The position numbers and the translations under genes are program-made. DNA of 64,000 bases from Archangium violaceum (GTDB lineage Bacteria > Myxococcota > Myxococcia > Myxococcales > Myxococcaceae). The stretch's first letter is position 1. Each line of letters begins with the position of its first letter. The stretch is from contig NZ_CP069338.1 of assembly GCF_016859125.1 (NCBI RefSeq), positions 1,798,001 to 1,862,000 of the forward strand. Reading direction: 5' to 3'. This document shows, one piece after another, positions 27,569 through 36,331 of the stretch. A model generated the notes under the pieces. It made no database searches, was not told the DNA's origin, and worked only from the letters and a program-made list of their open reading frames with translations.

Positions 27569-29071
27569 TCAGAAACGATCGGGATCCGGGTCCATGTCGA
27601 TGGGCGGGGGGATGAACGCCGGCCCCTGACCCGACTGTGGCGGCTCCTTGGGCAGCACCACCCGGAAGCACGAGCCGCGGCCCAACTCGCTGCGCACCGC
27701 CACCTGGCCGCCGTGGCCCTCCACGTAGCTCTTCACGATGGCCAGCCCCAGCCCCGCGCCCCCGTACTCGCGCGTGGGGCTGTCATCCACCTGATAGAAG
27801 CTCTGGAAGATGCGCTCGCGCTGGTCCTCCGGGATACCCACCCCGGTGTCCTCCACCTCGATGCGGTAGCCCGCCACGCCCAGCTCCACCTGCGAGCCCA
27901 GCTCCGACAGCCGCACCTCCACCTGCCCGCCCGCCGGCGTGAACTTCACCGCGTTGGCCAGCAGGTTCACCACCACCTGCCGCAGCTTCTCCCGGTCCGC
28001 CACCACCCTCGGCTGCACCACCGCGGGCAGCTGGACATTCACCGTCAGCCCCTTGCGCTGCGCCTGGGGTGACACGCTGGTGAGCGCGCTCTCCACCACC
28101 TCCTGCACGTCCACCCACTCGAAGGCGAGCCGCACCTTGCCCGCCTCGATCTGACTCATGTCCAGGATGGAGGAGATGAGCTTCAGCAGCGTATTGCCCT
28201 TGTCGATGATGGTGCGCACGAACTGCGTCTGCTCCGGATTGAGCGAGCCCACCAGCCCCTCGCACAACATCTCCGAGTATCCGATGATGGAGGCCAGCGG
28301 CGTGCGCAGCTCGTGGCTCACCGTGCCCAGGAAGCTGGACTTCATGCGGTCGGCCTCCTTCAACCGCTGGTTGAGCCGCAGCAGCTGGGCGTTCTGCGAC
28401 TCCAGCTCGCGCTGCGTCTCCAGCATCGCCTCGAGGTGCAGCTGCCCCGCCAGGTAGGACTTCTGCCCGGCCGCCAGCAGCGCCGCCATCACCTGGCCGA
28501 AGTGGGCCAGCATCTTCATCATCTTGGAGTCGGGCACGCGCCGCACGTGCGCCACCAGCTCGTGCGCCCGCCCCAGCTCCAGCCCCCGCACCTCGCCCAG
28601 CATGGAGGACAGGTCGCCCAGCGCCTCGGGAGCGAAGGGCCCGAAGACGACGCGCCCCAGCACGTCCCCCTCCCACAGCACCGGCATCACCACATAGCGC
28701 AGTCCGCTGAAGCAGGGCTGCGTCAGCAGCTCGCCTCCCAGGGGGCTCGACCCGGGCAGCACCTGCGCGCCCTGCGTGGGCGTCAGCGGCCCCTCGCTCA
28801 GCCGCGTCAGCAGGGCGGAACAGAGGGCCCGCCCGTCGCCACTCGCGTTGACGAAGCCACAGAAGTCCCCGTTGCTCCCCTTCGCGTCCGCCAGCGTCCG
28901 GCCCCGCTCGTCCAGTACCCGGATGCCCACCCGGTACAGCTCGCCGAGGCTGTCCACCACGTCCCCGAAGGTGACCGGGTCCAACAGGTCCACCAGCGAC
29001 AACTTGCGCTGGAGCACCGAGCCGGCGTGCTCCGGTCCGCTCCCCGCGGCGCCCGCTTTGTCGGCGCTCAT
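27569..29071 (-). CDS. Soluble PocR-domain sensor histidine kinase
   Basis: A 500-residue cytoplasmic kinase with no membrane segment. Residues about 25-190 form a PocR-type sensory domain (LSLVDLLDPVTFGDVVDSLG, the cysteine-bearing DFCGFVNAS and RALC). A coiled coil (about 205-240) leads to the HisKA helix with SHELRTPLASIIGYSEML (His about 251) and a HATPase domain (LLANAVKFTPAGG, DTGVGIPEDQ, GAGLGLAIVKSYVEGHGG). No receiver or cognate regulator is adjacent. It starts inside the GTPase stop (ATGA overlap), so the two are made together. A tail rich in Pro and Asp ends the protein. Confidence 0.88.
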   Translation of the reverse strand: MSADKAGAAGSGPEHAGSVLQRKLSLVDLLDPVTFGDVVDSLGELYRVGIRVLDERGRTLADAKGSNGDFCGFVNASGDGRALCSALLTRLSEGPLTPTQGAQVLPGSSPLGGELLTQPCFSGLRYVVMPVLWEGDVLGRVVFGPFAPEALGDLSSMLGEVRGLELGRAHELVAHVRRVPDSKMMKMLAHFGQVMAALLAAGQKSYLAGQLHLEAMLETQRELESQNAQLLRLNQRLKEADRMKSSFLGTVSHELRTPLASIIGYSEMLCEGLVGSLNPEQTQFVRTIIDKGNTLLKLISSILDMSQIEAGKVRLAFEWVDVQEVVESALTSVSPQAQRKGLTVNVQLPAVVQPRVVADREKLRQVVVNLLANAVKFTPAGGQVEVRLSELGSQVELGVAGYRIEVEDTGVGIPEDQRERIFQSFYQVDDSPTREYGGAGLGLAIVKSYVEGHGGQVAVRSELGRGSCFRVVLPKEPPQSGQGPAFIPPPIDMDPDPDRF

Positions 29072-29772
29072 CGCGATTGCCCCCCGGACGGCGGGTACAT
29101 GGACTCCAGGGCAGTGCCCTTCAGATCCATCTGCTGGAAGATGTGCGTGAGGAATTCCTTCTCCGTCAGACCGATGTTGCGCGCCAGCCGCATGCGCTCA
29201 TCCAGGTTGCGCCACGCCCCCACCAGGAGCTCGTGCAGCGTCTCCATCACGCCCTCGCCGCGCAGCGCCACCGCGCCCACCACCGGCTCCCCGCCCCGCT
29301 TGCGCGCCTGCTCCAGCTCCTCGTCCGTCTGCGCGTCCGGCAGGTCGCGCTTGTTGAACTGGATGACCACCGGCACCTGAGAGGCGTCCAGACCGTTCTC
29401 CCGCATGTTGGCCCGGAGCTTGCGCCAGTAGGCGTTGTTCTCCCCGGCGGCGCCGCGGCGGCTGTCGGCGATGAAGGCCACCGCGTCCGCGTTCTGCAGC
29501 ACCACGCGGCGCGTGGCGTCGTGAACGACCTGCCCGGGCACCGTGAACAGCTTGAGCTTCACCTTGAAGCCCGTGCTGCTGGTGAAGAACACCGGGAGCA
29601 GATCGAAGAAGAGGGTGCGATCCTCGTGCGTCTCCACGCTGAGCAACCGGCCACGTGCCTCGGGCCGGGCCCGAGCGTGGATACACCGCAGGTTGGTCGT
29701 CTTCCCACTCAGCCCAGGGCCGTAGTAGACGATCTTCAGAGTGAGTTCGCGCTGGGCGTGGTTGAGTTGCAC
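29068..29772 (-). CDS. MglA-like small GTPase
   Basis: A 234-residue Ras-like GTPase of the bacterial MglA family. The P-loop is GPGLSGKTTN (about 18-27), and switch regions include ERTLFFD-like DRTLFFDLLPV and the G3 variant FTVPGQVVHDATR, where PGQ replaces DxxG as in MglA. G4 is NKRD. It lacks membrane or lipid signals. MglA-type proteins set cell polarity for motility, and paralogues such as SofG place pilus ATPases. It begins with GTG and is coupled to the PocR kinase. No MglB-type GAP is next to it. It heads the operon that runs to the CheC-type gene. Confidence 0.85.
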   Translation of the reverse strand: MQLNHAQRELTLKIVYYGPGLSGKTTNLRCIHARARPEARGRLLSVETHEDRTLFFDLLPVFFTSSTGFKVKLKLFTVPGQVVHDATRRVVLQNADAVAFIADSRRGAAGENNAYWRKLRANMRENGLDASQVPVVIQFNKRDLPDAQTDEELEQARKRGGEPVVGAVALRGEGVMETLHELLVGAWRNLDERMRLARNIGLTEKEFLTHIFQQMDLKGTALESMYPPSGGQSR

Positions 29773-29838
29773 GTGCGGAGCTCAGGCTGCCGAGAGGGAG
29801 GGGGAAGGTTCGGCCAACCCGCTCCAGGCGGACGGTTT

Positions 29839-29866
29839 TTTATAGTGAAAGGTGTTCAGCATTGAA
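29839..29866 (-). promoter_or_regulatory. Putative sigma-70-type promoter of the GTPase-dif operon
   Basis: On the minus strand TTCAAT (29866-29861) and TATAAA (29844-29839) are spaced by 16 bases, about 67 bases before the GTPase start codon. The surrounding stretch is unusually AT-rich for this genome. Confidence 0.4.
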
Positions 29867-30048
29867 AGCCGCCCCCCGCGTTATCCATGTAGGACCCCCC
29901 GGATGGCACGGAAGCGGGCGGCCTTGGAATGCCGGATTGGCGTGCGCAGTTTGGAAAAGTCCGGCTCCCTTCCACCCGTGAGGGGAAATGTGCGCCGCAC
30001 CCAGAGCGTGCATGGGCACCGGTGAAGCGGTTAGGATCGTAGCGTAAT

Positions 30049-30053
30049 GGAGG
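30049..30053 (+). promoter_or_regulatory. Ribosome-binding site deciding the GNAT start
   Basis: GGAGG, eight bases before the ATG at 30062. The alternative ATG at 30047 overlaps this site and has no ribosome-binding site of its own, so the downstream ATG is preferred. Confidence 0.65.
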
Positions 30054-30061
30054 AAGAAGGC

Positions 30062-30598
30062 ATGACGATGAAGCGGGTGGACCCGGGCGTGGAGGTGGGC
30101 GCGATCCCTGTGCCGGACATGGCCAACCTGCCCAACGACCTGGCGCCGGCGGTGAAGTTTTCCGCCCCGACCGATGAGGACATGGCGTCCGTGGCCGCCC
30201 TGCGCGCCAACTCGGAGCCCTGGAAGAGCCGGGGTGAGACGTTGGAGGACAGCTTGAAGGCCCTGACGGCGCTGAGGCCGTACATCCACGTGGCCAAGGT
30301 GCAGAACCAGCTGGTGGGCTACGTCACCGTGGAGCGGGATGGCCCGGTGCCGGGCGCGGCCTACATGCGCAACATCGTCGTCAAGCCGGAGCTGCGTCGC
30401 CGCGGCGTCGGGATGGCGGTGCTCAACCAGGCCCTCCAGGTCGCGCGGGACATGTTCCGCAAGACGATCGCCCTGCGAGTGGACCCGGCGAACGCGCCCG
30501 CGGTGAGCTTCTACCGCAACGCGGGCTTCACCACCGTGGCCACGGTGGTGTCCAAGAAGTCCGGCAAGCTGCGCCTGTTGATGTCGCGCGAGCTGTGA
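30062..30598 (+). CDS. GNAT-family N-acetyltransferase
   Basis: A 178-residue acetyltransferase. The acetyl-CoA binding motif is MRNIVVKPELRRRGVGMAVL (Q/RxxGxG/A type) and the late SFYRNAGFTTVATVV is the usual GNAT C-terminal motif. The substrate is unknown. It is monocistronic: divergent from the GTPase operon and followed by a terminator-type hairpin. Confidence 0.88.
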   Translation: MTMKRVDPGVEVGAIPVPDMANLPNDLAPAVKFSAPTDEDMASVAALRANSEPWKSRGETLEDSLKALTALRPYIHVAKVQNQLVGYVTVERDGPVPGAAYMRNIVVKPELRRRGVGMAVLNQALQVARDMFRKTIALRVDPANAPAVSFYRNAGFTTVATVVSKKSGKLRLLMSREL

Positions 30599-30658
30599 CC
30601 GAGCCCTGGATGGGAGGAGCGGTCATGTCCTCCAGGGCTGTTCCCTCCCACTCCTGAA

Positions 30659-30707
30659 TCCGCCCGGCCGCATCCCTCCTCGAGGGGTCGCGCCGGGCGG
30701 AGCCTTT
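30659..30707 (+). terminator. Terminator behind the GNAT gene
   Basis: A 10-bp perfect stem (TCCGCCCGGC/GCCGGGCGGA) with a loop that can itself pair, followed by GCCTTTT. A second 9-bp inverted repeat (AGCCCTGGA/TCCAGGGCT) lies at 30602-30639, directly behind the stop codon. Confidence 0.6.
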
Positions 30708-30860
30708 TGTGGGCCGCCACCCCGCCCGCCCTCCGGCCCGACGCACCGGGGTGGGCCTCGGGGGTCATCCGGTTTCCGGAATTCGTGACAAATCCCGGCT
30801 ATGCTGCGCCCGCTCTCCCGGTGAAGGGTATCCCCGGGAAGGAAGAAGGGTGCGCAGGGC

Positions 30861-32579
30861 ATGAGAAGCATCGCGGAGTTGCTGCGCCACCTGACTCGCC
30901 CGGGTGTGCTGGAGCTCGCATTGATCAGCGGGCGCCCACCCATGGTGAAGACGGGCGGCGGCTTCGAGTCTGTGGACAACGTTCCCCTCACGGTGGAGGG
31001 GCTGCAGGCCACACTGCAGGGGCTGGTGGGCGAGTCCCGCGCCTCCAGCGTCTGCGACAAGCCCAACCAGTGGGCGCTGCGCGTCGAGGGAGTCGGCCCC
31101 ATCATCGTCGGAGCCCTGCGCCGCGGAGACGTGCTCAACGTGCGCGTCGTGCGTAACGAGCTCCAGGCGGCCGCTCCCACCGCTCGCGCCCCCGCGCCAA
31201 CCGCTCCCCGCCCCGGCCCGTCCGCCGCTCCTCCGGCCACGCCCGCGGCCTCGCGTCCGGCACCCCCACCGGGTGCCACCCCGCCCAGGAGCGCCAGGAC
31301 CGGGATGCAGATCCTCCCCGCGGAGCGGAACACGCCCGAGCCGCCACCCGCGCCCGAGCCTCCGCCTCCCGCCGAGCCCGCCCCCGAGGCGCCCCAGGGG
31401 CCCCGCATCGTCGTGCGGCCGGAGTCCGCGAGCGACCTGATGATGCTGTTGGAGGACGCGCGCGGCGTGGGTGCGAGCGACCTGCACGTCATCGCCGGCC
31501 GCCCTCCCCTCTTCCGCATCGTCGGCGAGCTGCTGCCCCACGGCGAGCCGATCCCTCCCGAGACGGTGGAGACGATGCTGCTGCCCCACGTGCCCGCGCG
31601 GCTGCGGCCCGTGCTCGACCGCGAGGGGAGCTGTGACTTCTCACTCGACCTGCGCCAGGCGGGCCGCTTCCGCGTCAACATCTCCCGCCAGCGCACCGGC
31701 TACAAGGGCTGCTTCCGCCTCATCCCCCGCGAGATTCCCACCCTCGAGTCGCTCGGCCTGCCGGCGGACATCGCCAAGGCCACCCACCACCATCAGGGTC
31801 TCATCGTCGTGACCGGCCCCTCCGGCCACGGCAAGACGAGCACGCTCGCGGCCATCGTGGACATCATCAACCGCGAGACGACGCACCACGTGCTCACGGT
31901 GGAGGATCCGGTGGAGTACCTGCACCCGCGCAAGAAGGCGCTGCTGAGCCAGCGCGAGGTGGGCACGCACACCAAGACCTTCGCCACCGCCCTCAAGGGC
32001 AGCCTGCGCGAGGACCCGGACGTCATCCTGGTGGGCGAGCTGCGTGACACCGAGACGGTCCGCATGGCGCTGGCCGCCAGTGAGACGGGCCACCTGCTCA
32101 TCTCCACGATGAACACGCCCAGCGCGGCGAAGACGATCGACCGGCTCATCGACCTCTTCCCGCCAGGAGACCAGGCCCAGGTGCGCATGACGCTCGCCAG
32201 CAGCCTGCGCCTCATCGTCAGCCAGCGGCTGCTGCCGAGCGCGGACCGCCAGCACCTGGTGGCCGCCGCCGAGCTGCTCCCGGGCTCGGTGGCCCTGGGC
32301 AACCTCATCCGCGACAACAAGACGTACCAGATTCCCTCCCTGCAGCAGCGTGGCAAGTCGCTCGGCATCGTGCGCTTCGACGACTCGCTCGCCGACCTGG
32401 TGCGCGCCGGGAAGACGACGCTGGAGATAGCGAAGGACTACGCCGAGAGCCCCGATGAGCTGGAGGCCATGGTGACGGGCAAGCGGCCCGGCGCGCCTCC
32501 CGAGCCCCCCTCCTCGCCCGACGGCGCCAAGCAGCTGCTGTCCAAGGTGGGCAATCTCCTCAACCGCAAGAGCGCCTGA
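30861..32579 (+). CDS. PilT-like ATPase with duplicated N-domain
   Basis: A 572-residue secretion-type ATPase of the PilT family, about 200 residues longer than usual. The catalytic part has Walker A GPSGHGKT (about 319-326; PilT normally has GPTGSGKS), the Asp box TVEDPVEYLH, Walker B DVILVGELRD and a His box. Its own N-domain (about 185-285) includes ASDLHVIAGRPPLFRI. Residues 1-97 look like a diverged second copy of this domain (LELALISGRPPMVKT), joined by a Pro/Ala-rich linker (about 100-175). PilT motors retract type IV pili. It is two bases before the second pilT gene. This one may be a modified regulator or partner motor. Confidence 0.85.
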   Translation: MRSIAELLRHLTRPGVLELALISGRPPMVKTGGGFESVDNVPLTVEGLQATLQGLVGESRASSVCDKPNQWALRVEGVGPIIVGALRRGDVLNVRVVRNELQAAAPTARAPAPTAPRPGPSAAPPATPAASRPAPPPGATPPRSARTGMQILPAERNTPEPPPAPEPPPPAEPAPEAPQGPRIVVRPESASDLMMLLEDARGVGASDLHVIAGRPPLFRIVGELLPHGEPIPPETVETMLLPHVPARLRPVLDREGSCDFSLDLRQAGRFRVNISRQRTGYKGCFRLIPREIPTLESLGLPADIAKATHHHQGLIVVTGPSGHGKTSTLAAIVDIINRETTHHVLTVEDPVEYLHPRKKALLSQREVGTHTKTFATALKGSLREDPDVILVGELRDTETVRMALAASETGHLLISTMNTPSAAKTIDRLIDLFPPGDQAQVRMTLASSLRLIVSQRLLPSADRQHLVAAAELLPGSVALGNLIRDNKTYQIPSLQQRGKSLGIVRFDDSLADLVRAGKTTLEIAKDYAESPDELEAMVTGKRPGAPPEPPSSPDGAKQLLSKVGNLLNRKSA

Positions 32580-32581
32580 CC

Positions 32582-33706
32582 ATGAGCTCCGCCCCGCGCA
32601 TCGCCGCCCTCTTCGACAAGCTCCTCGAGCACAAGGGGAGCGACCTGCACCTGAGCATCGGCCATCCGCCCCTGGGCCGCATCCGCGGGGAGCTCACCCC
32701 GCTGCGCGAGGCCCTCCTCACCCAGCCCGAGATGGAGGCGATGCTCTTCGAGCTCACCTCCCCCGAGCAGAAGCGGCACATCACCGAGGAGCTCGACCTC
32801 GACTTCGCCTACAGCTACGGCACCCGGGCGCGCTTCCGCGCCAACTACTTCTACAAGACGACGGGACTGGCGGCCGTCTTCCGCACCATTCCCTCCAAGG
32901 TGCTGTCCCTGGCGGAGCTCAACGCCCCGGAGGTGGTGCGCAAGCTCGCCGAGCGCCGCAGCGGACTGGTGCTCGTCACCGGACCCACCGGCAGCGGCAA
33001 GTCCACCACGCTGGCGGGGATGATCCACCACATCAACCACACCCGCTCGGCGCACATCCTCACCATCGAGGATCCGGTGGAGTTCGTGCACGAGTCGGTG
33101 AAGTCCCAGGTGACGCACCGCGAGGTGGGCATCCACGCCTCCAACTTCGCCACCGCCATCCGCTCGGCGGGCCGCGAGGACCCCAACGTCATCCTCATCG
33201 GAGAGCTGCGCACCAACGAGACGATGAAGCTGGCACTGCAGCTGGCCAGCTTCGGCGTGCTGGTGATGGCCACGGTGCACACCAACAGCGCACCGGCCAC
33301 CATCGACCGCATCATCAACTCCTTCCCCGCCGAGGAGCAGCCCCAGGTGCGCGGCATGCTCGCCGAGGGCCTCGTGGGCATCGTCGCCCAGCAGCTCATC
33401 CGCACCGCGGACGGCAAGGGACGAGTGGCCGCGCTGGAGATCCTCATCGGCACGAGCGCCATCGCGGCGATGATCCGCGAGGGGAAGGTGTTCCAGATCG
33501 CGAGCAAGATGCAGGCGAGCCAGAACCTGGGCATGCAGACGCTGGACATGCACCTGGAGAGGCTGGTGGCCGCGAACACCATCACCCCCGAGGCCGCCCT
33601 GGAGAAGGCACAGGACAAGGAGGCCTTCGCCAAGGTGCTCCAGCGCCTCAAGCCGGAGTTCCAGGCGCCCGAGTTCGACACCGGGGAGACGGGCGGCGGG
33701 CACTGA
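32582..33706 (+). CDS. pilT: PilT-family pilus retraction ATPase
   Basis: A 374-residue PilT-type ATPase of normal length. The N-domain has GSDLHLSIGHPPLGRI, Walker A is GPTGSGKST (about 134-142), the Asp box LTIEDPVEFVH, Walker B NVILIGELRTNETM and the His box ATVHTNSA. It starts two bases after the stop of the longer PilT-like gene, so the two are co-translated. Myxobacteria carry several PilT paralogues besides the one in the main pil cluster; no other pil gene is near, so this is probably an accessory retraction motor. Confidence 0.9.
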   Translation: MSSAPRIAALFDKLLEHKGSDLHLSIGHPPLGRIRGELTPLREALLTQPEMEAMLFELTSPEQKRHITEELDLDFAYSYGTRARFRANYFYKTTGLAAVFRTIPSKVLSLAELNAPEVVRKLAERRSGLVLVTGPTGSGKSTTLAGMIHHINHTRSAHILTIEDPVEFVHESVKSQVTHREVGIHASNFATAIRSAGREDPNVILIGELRTNETMKLALQLASFGVLVMATVHTNSAPATIDRIINSFPAEEQPQVRGMLAEGLVGIVAQQLIRTADGKGRVAALEILIGTSAIAAMIREGKVFQIASKMQASQNLGMQTLDMHLERLVAANTITPEAALEKAQDKEAFAKVLQRLKPEFQAPEFDTGETGGGH

Positions 33707-33736
33707 GCCCCACGCGAACACGTGAGGGGCTGGGAG

Positions 33737-34081
33737 TCACGCTCCCGACGTGACGTCCGAGACACTGGTGGCCGTCAGGGCCCGATCGAACCACTGGTCA
33801 AGAAGTGCCGGGTCCCTGCACGCCAGGATGAGCTCGCGCGTGTTGTCGTCCATGCGAACGCCACGCGCGATGAGAATCCGAAGCACACTCTCCGCACGCC
33901 CTTCGAGGATGCCCTTCTGGCGGCCCTGTTCGATGAGCTCCTCACCTACGGTCATCATCAGTTCCTCCATTCGCTGCGCACCTGCCACGGAACGTAGCAC
34001 TTCCCGTTCGCCGTCCAGCGCGGCGTACCAACGAGGCCTCGCGACGGACCCGCTGACAAGGCCCCGTCCGCTCCGGCACAC
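33737..34081 (-). pseudogene. C-terminal remnant of an Rpn-type nuclease/transposase protein
   Basis: Up to 114 codons remain open. The segment EELMMTVGEELIEQGRQKG, then ILEGRAESVLRILIARG, matches the C-terminal tail of Rpn-family (PD-(D/E)XK, recombination-promoting nuclease/putative transposase) proteins, which are common in myxobacteria. The nuclease domain that should precede it is missing, and the first 15 or so codons look unrelated. It lies between the pilT gene and the dinG-like gene, 21 bases behind the latter. I judge it a decayed fragment. Confidence 0.6.
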
Positions 34082-34102
34082 CTCGTCCCGAGCGGGAGAC
34101 GC

Positions 34103-36091
34103 TCAGTACTCGATGTCGTCCTCGGACGTGCCGTTGAACCAGGCGCTCAGCGCGCCGAGCTGGTCGATACGCCGCGCCGGCGGAAGGCTCGTGAGGAAGG
34201 CGCGCCCGTAGTTCTTGGTGACGATGCGCCTGTCCAGCATCGCCACGATGCCCCGGTCCGCCCTCGTCCGGATGAGCCGGCCGAAGCCCTGCCTCAGCGC
34301 CAGCGCCGCCTGCGGAAGCTGGTAGCCCCCGAAGGCCTCCTCGCCCCGAGCCTCGAGCTGGCGGATGCGCGCCGCCACCACCGGATCCCCCGGCGAGGCG
34401 AACGGCAGCCGATCGATGATCACCAGGCTCAGCGCGTCCCCCGGCACGTCCACGCCCTCCCAGAAGCTGTGCGCCGCGAAGAGCACGCTGGGTTGCTCGC
34501 GGAAGGCCTCCAGCAGCTGCTGCTTGGGCCGCTCCCCCTGCAACAACACCTGGTAGGGCAGCCGGTTGCGCGCGAGCCCGTGCGCCCGCTCCATGTTGCG
34601 CAACGAGGTGAAGAGCACGAAGGCCCGGCCTCCCGTCACCTCGCACAGCCGGATGATCTCCTCCGACGCCGCCTCGATGAAGCCAGGGGCCGCCGGGTCC
34701 GGCAGGTGCGTGGGCAGGTACAGCGCCGACTGGTGCTCGAAGTCGAAGGGGCTGGGCACCGAGACCGTGCGCACGCTCGCCACCGGCACCCCGTCCTCGT
34801 CATACAGCCCCATGCGCCGCGCGAAGAAGTCGAAGCGGCCCTCCGCCGCCAGCGTCGCCGAGGTGAACACCACCGTGTCCACTCCTCCGTAGAGGCGCTC
34901 CTGCAGCTCCCGGGCAATCTCGATGGGGCTCGCGCGCAGGAAGACGCCCCGCCCCCGCGCCTCCGCCCAGTACACGTGGTCGTTCGACTCCACCTTCTCC
35001 AGGAAGGACAGGTCCGCCACCAGCTCCGCGCACCGGCGCGTGAGCAACGTCAGCTCCGGCTCCCGCTCCGTCGTGGTGAAGGCCGACAGCGCCGAGAGCG
35101 ACTCCTTCACCTGCTCGAGCGAGTTCGACAGCAGCGCCAGCCGCTCGGGCTTGAGCGCCACCGCGCCCTCGTTCTCGTGCAGCCCCAGCACCCGCGGCGC
35201 CTGAGAGAAGAGCACCTCCGAATGCGTCCGCAGCCGCACCACCAGCGAGGAGAGCATCCCGAAGCGCGAGTCCTCCGTCGACAGCGCGCCCAGCGCGTCG
35301 CGCACCAGCTCCTCCAGCCGGAAGCTCGACACCGAGTGACCGAAGTGGCTCCCCGCCGCGTCCTCCAGCGCGTGCGCCTCGTCGAAGATGACCGCGTCGT
35401 ACTGCGGCAGCACCCCCTCGCCCCGCTGGCCCCGGCCCCTCAGCGCCAGGTCCGCGAAGAAGAGGTGGTGGTTCACCACCAGCAGGTCCGCCGACTCCGC
35501 CGCCCTCCTCACCCGCGTCACGAAGCAGTTCTCGTACAGCGGGCACTTCGAGCCCAGGCACGTGTCCGACGTCGTCGACAGCCGGCCCCACGCACTGAAG
35601 GACTCGGGCAGCTCCAGCTCGCTCCGGTCCCCCGTCTCCGTCCGGCTCGCCCACGTCTTCAGGTGCTTCCAGTACCGGCCCTCCTCCCGCGTGGCGAACT
35701 GGGGATCCTTGCTGAACGACTCGTAGCGGTGCAGGCACAGGTAGTTGCTGCGCCCCTTGAGGTACGCCGCCTCGAAGGACAGGCCCATGCGCTCGCGCAG
35801 CAACGGCAGATCCTTGAAGAAGATCTGCTCCTGGAGCGTCTTCGTCGCCGTGGACACCACCACCCGCCGGCCCGACAGCAGCGCCGGCACCAGGTAGGCC
35901 AGCGTCTTGCCCGTGCCCGTCCCCGCCTCGGCCAGCAGGTAGCCACGCTCGTTGAAGGCCTTCTCCACCGAGCGCGCCATCTGCAGCTGCTCCGGACGGT
36001 ACTCGTAGGCCTCCAACGCGTTCTGGAGCGCGCCACCGGGGCCGAGCAACGTGTCGACGGAGAGCCGGAGCGAGGGAGCGGGCAGGGACAT
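34103..36091 (-). CDS. dinG: DinG/XPD-type ATP-dependent DNA helicase
   Basis: A 662-residue superfamily-2 helicase. Walker A is AEAGTGTGKT (about 54-63) and the DEAH box is VIFDEAHALED. Four cysteines fit an iron-sulphur cluster: one in NYLCLHR and three in CLGSKCPLYENC (about 178-190). Late motifs include SFWEGVDVPGDALSLVII and QGFGRLIRTRADRG. DinG-type enzymes unwind DNA 5'-3' and resolve R-loops and repair intermediates. The ATG at 36091 fits the family N-terminus; 80 further upstream codons are Pro/Arg-rich and look non-coding. Confidence 0.9.
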   Translation of the reverse strand: MSLPAPSLRLSVDTLLGPGGALQNALEAYEYRPEQLQMARSVEKAFNERGYLLAEAGTGTGKTLAYLVPALLSGRRVVVSTATKTLQEQIFFKDLPLLRERMGLSFEAAYLKGRSNYLCLHRYESFSKDPQFATREEGRYWKHLKTWASRTETGDRSELELPESFSAWGRLSTTSDTCLGSKCPLYENCFVTRVRRAAESADLLVVNHHLFFADLALRGRGQRGEGVLPQYDAVIFDEAHALEDAAGSHFGHSVSSFRLEELVRDALGALSTEDSRFGMLSSLVVRLRTHSEVLFSQAPRVLGLHENEGAVALKPERLALLSNSLEQVKESLSALSAFTTTEREPELTLLTRRCAELVADLSFLEKVESNDHVYWAEARGRGVFLRASPIEIARELQERLYGGVDTVVFTSATLAAEGRFDFFARRMGLYDEDGVPVASVRTVSVPSPFDFEHQSALYLPTHLPDPAAPGFIEAASEEIIRLCEVTGGRAFVLFTSLRNMERAHGLARNRLPYQVLLQGERPKQQLLEAFREQPSVLFAAHSFWEGVDVPGDALSLVIIDRLPFASPGDPVVAARIRQLEARGEEAFGGYQLPQAALALRQGFGRLIRTRADRGIVAMLDRRIVTKNYGRAFLTSLPPARRIDQLGALSAWFNGTSEDDIEY

Positions 36092-36331
36092 GGAGGGAGG
36101 AGGGGCGGGACGGAGGGGGACGGACACGGGAGGATAACAGCGCGACGCTCGCTCGTCGGGTTTTGTGTCGGAGTGGCCCGGGTGCTCGCCTGAGGGGCTG
36201 GAGACGGCCCACCCATCCGTCGGGGCGCCGGGTAGAGGACAGATACGAATTTCGCCCTTCACCCGGCCCTTGTTCGGGTGCACTCGGGGCGCTCGGGAAT
36301 TAAACTCCTCGTCAAGGAGGGGAGGACGCAC

